A stretch of 64,000 bases of DNA from Faecalibacter macacae (GTDB taxonomy: Bacteria > Bacteroidota > Bacteroidia > Flavobacteriales > Weeksellaceae). This document shows, in pieces, positions 63,476 through 64,000 of the stretch. The notes under the pieces are model-generated. The model made no database searches. It was given only the letters and a program-made list of their open reading frames with translations, and was not told where the DNA came from. A program made the translations under genes and the position numbers. Each line of letters begins with the position of its first letter. Positions within the stretch are counted from its first letter, which is position 1. Where the stretch lies: the NCBI RefSeq assembly GCF_003687725.1, contig NZ_RDOJ01000004.1, positions 1 to 64,000 of the forward strand. Direction: 5' to 3'.

Positions 63476-64000
63476 TTAGAAGAATCCAAGCTTTTTCTTG
63501 CTGTAAGAAACAAGCATGTTTTTAGTTTGACGATAATGATCTAACATCATTTTATGATTTTCTCGTCCGATTCCTGATAATTTGTAACCTCCAAATGGAG
63601 CACCAGCAGGGTAACTATGGTATTGATTGACCCAAACTCGTCCAGCTTGTATTGCTCTTGGAATTTGATACAATTGATGTGCGTCTCTTGTCCAAACTCC
63701 AGCTCCTAAACCATATATTGTATCATTTGCAATTTCTAAAGCTTCGGCTTCATCTTTAAATGTTGTAACGGCTAATACAGGTCCAAAAATTTCTTCTTGG
63801 AACACACGCATTTTGTTATGTCCTTTTAATAAAGTTGGTTTGATGTAATATCCATTTTCAATATCACCAGATAATTGGTTAGCATCTCCACCTGTTAAAA
63901 CTTCAGCTCCTTCTTCTTTCCCAAGTTTGATGTAACCCAAAATCTTTTCATACTGAATTTGAGAAGCTTGTGCACCGATCATCGTTTCAGGATCTAAAGG
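63476..64000 (-). CDS. Aldehyde dehydrogenase, C-terminal part (runs off the window)
   Basis: The open frame continues to the window edge (codons for PLDPET precede the Met at 63982), so the gene is cut at its 5' side; only about the last 174 residues are seen. [40 protein letters not shown] and [15 protein letters not shown] identify an NAD(P)-dependent aldehyde dehydrogenase; the catalytic Cys lies outside. It resembles the AcoD/ExaC group that pairs with DUF779. It is the first gene of the operon visible here. Confidence 0.95.
   Translation of the reverse strand, partial: PLDPETMIGAQASQIQYEKILGYIKLGKEEGAEVLTGGDANQLSGDIENGYYIKPTLLKGHNKMRVFQEEIFGPVLAVTTFKDEAEALEIANDTIYGLGAGVWTRDAHQLYQIPRAIQAGRVWVNQYHSYPAGAPFGGYKLSGIGRENHKMMLDHYRQTKNMLVSYSKKKLGFF

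Overview
This window looks like ordinary chromosome from a low-GC member of the Flavobacteriia (Bacteroidota). The evidence is the A/T-rich sequence, the lineage-typical genes (fused MurF-alanine racemase, GldH, RicT with an Asn/Gln-rich tail, DUF4270 lipoprotein, an IPExxxVDY-like protein between rnc and pyk) and repeated use of the Bacteroidota promoter element TAnnTTTG. A Weeksellaceae genus such as Empedobacter is a guess from gene order and is not proven. No insertion sequence, prophage, CRISPR array, rRNA operon or plasmid gene was seen. Two tRNA genes are present, tRNA-Arg(ACG) and tRNA-Phe(GAA). No gap between genes exceeds 300 bases.

Layout. 0.1-7 kb (minus strand): OmpA-like and lipocalin-like lipoproteins, then a run of patatin-like outer-membrane protein, ybeY, mnmG and a methyltransferase. 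Two parS-like ParB sites flank mnmG. 7-10 kb: tdk and the murF-alr fusion. 10.2-17.3 kb (plus): a six-gene surface-polysaccharide cluster, A/T-richer than its surroundings. 17.4-28 kb: small membrane proteins, lpxH-like, queD, comF, a large lipoprotein, an ACP-like gene, radA, two paralogous secreted proteins and panC-panD-UPF0104. 28.3-36.4 kb (plus): short glycogen-synthase-like gene, DUF4270, glmS, ribE, an NtrY-like kinase, trmN6 and a methyltransferase. 36.5-43.6 kb: pckA, then acpP-fabF-rnc-IPExxxVDY-pyk and pheS. 43.7-52.3 kb: MepB, a substrate-binding lipoprotein, tRNA-Arg, der, an AEC transporter, a nucleotidyltransferase-cupin pair, tRNA-Phe, cls, a GNAT enzyme and a 56-residue membrane protein. 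52.4-64 kb: metG, PBP1A, gldH, ricT, an MBL hydrolase, gltX, then an aldehyde dehydrogenase-alcohol dehydrogenase-DUF779 operon cut by the window end.

Function. Cell-envelope work dominates: peptidoglycan precursors (GlmS, MurF-Alr) and polymerisation (PBP1A), lipid A (LpxH-like), phospholipid (Cls), fatty acids (AcpP, FabF), surface polysaccharide, and several lipoproteins. Translation is the second theme (MnmG, YbeY, TrmN6, Der, PheS, MetG, GltX, two tRNAs). Central carbon metabolism is represented by PckA and Pyk and vitamins by PanC/PanD and RibE.

Most notable observations: the parS-like pair around mnmG, one of which doubles as coding sequence; a tRNA-Arg whose G19-C56 tertiary pair appears replaced by A19-U56; an ACP-like gene that starts directly at the phosphopantetheine site one codon after the radA stop in the same frame; the same TTGGAT-N18-TATATTTG promoter at both tRNA genes; -7 boxes so close to der and queD that they correct the start codons; and a small polysaccharide cluster with two polymerase-like proteins and only one ordinary glycosyltransferase. 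I did not find a clearly new multi-gene defence or mobile system.
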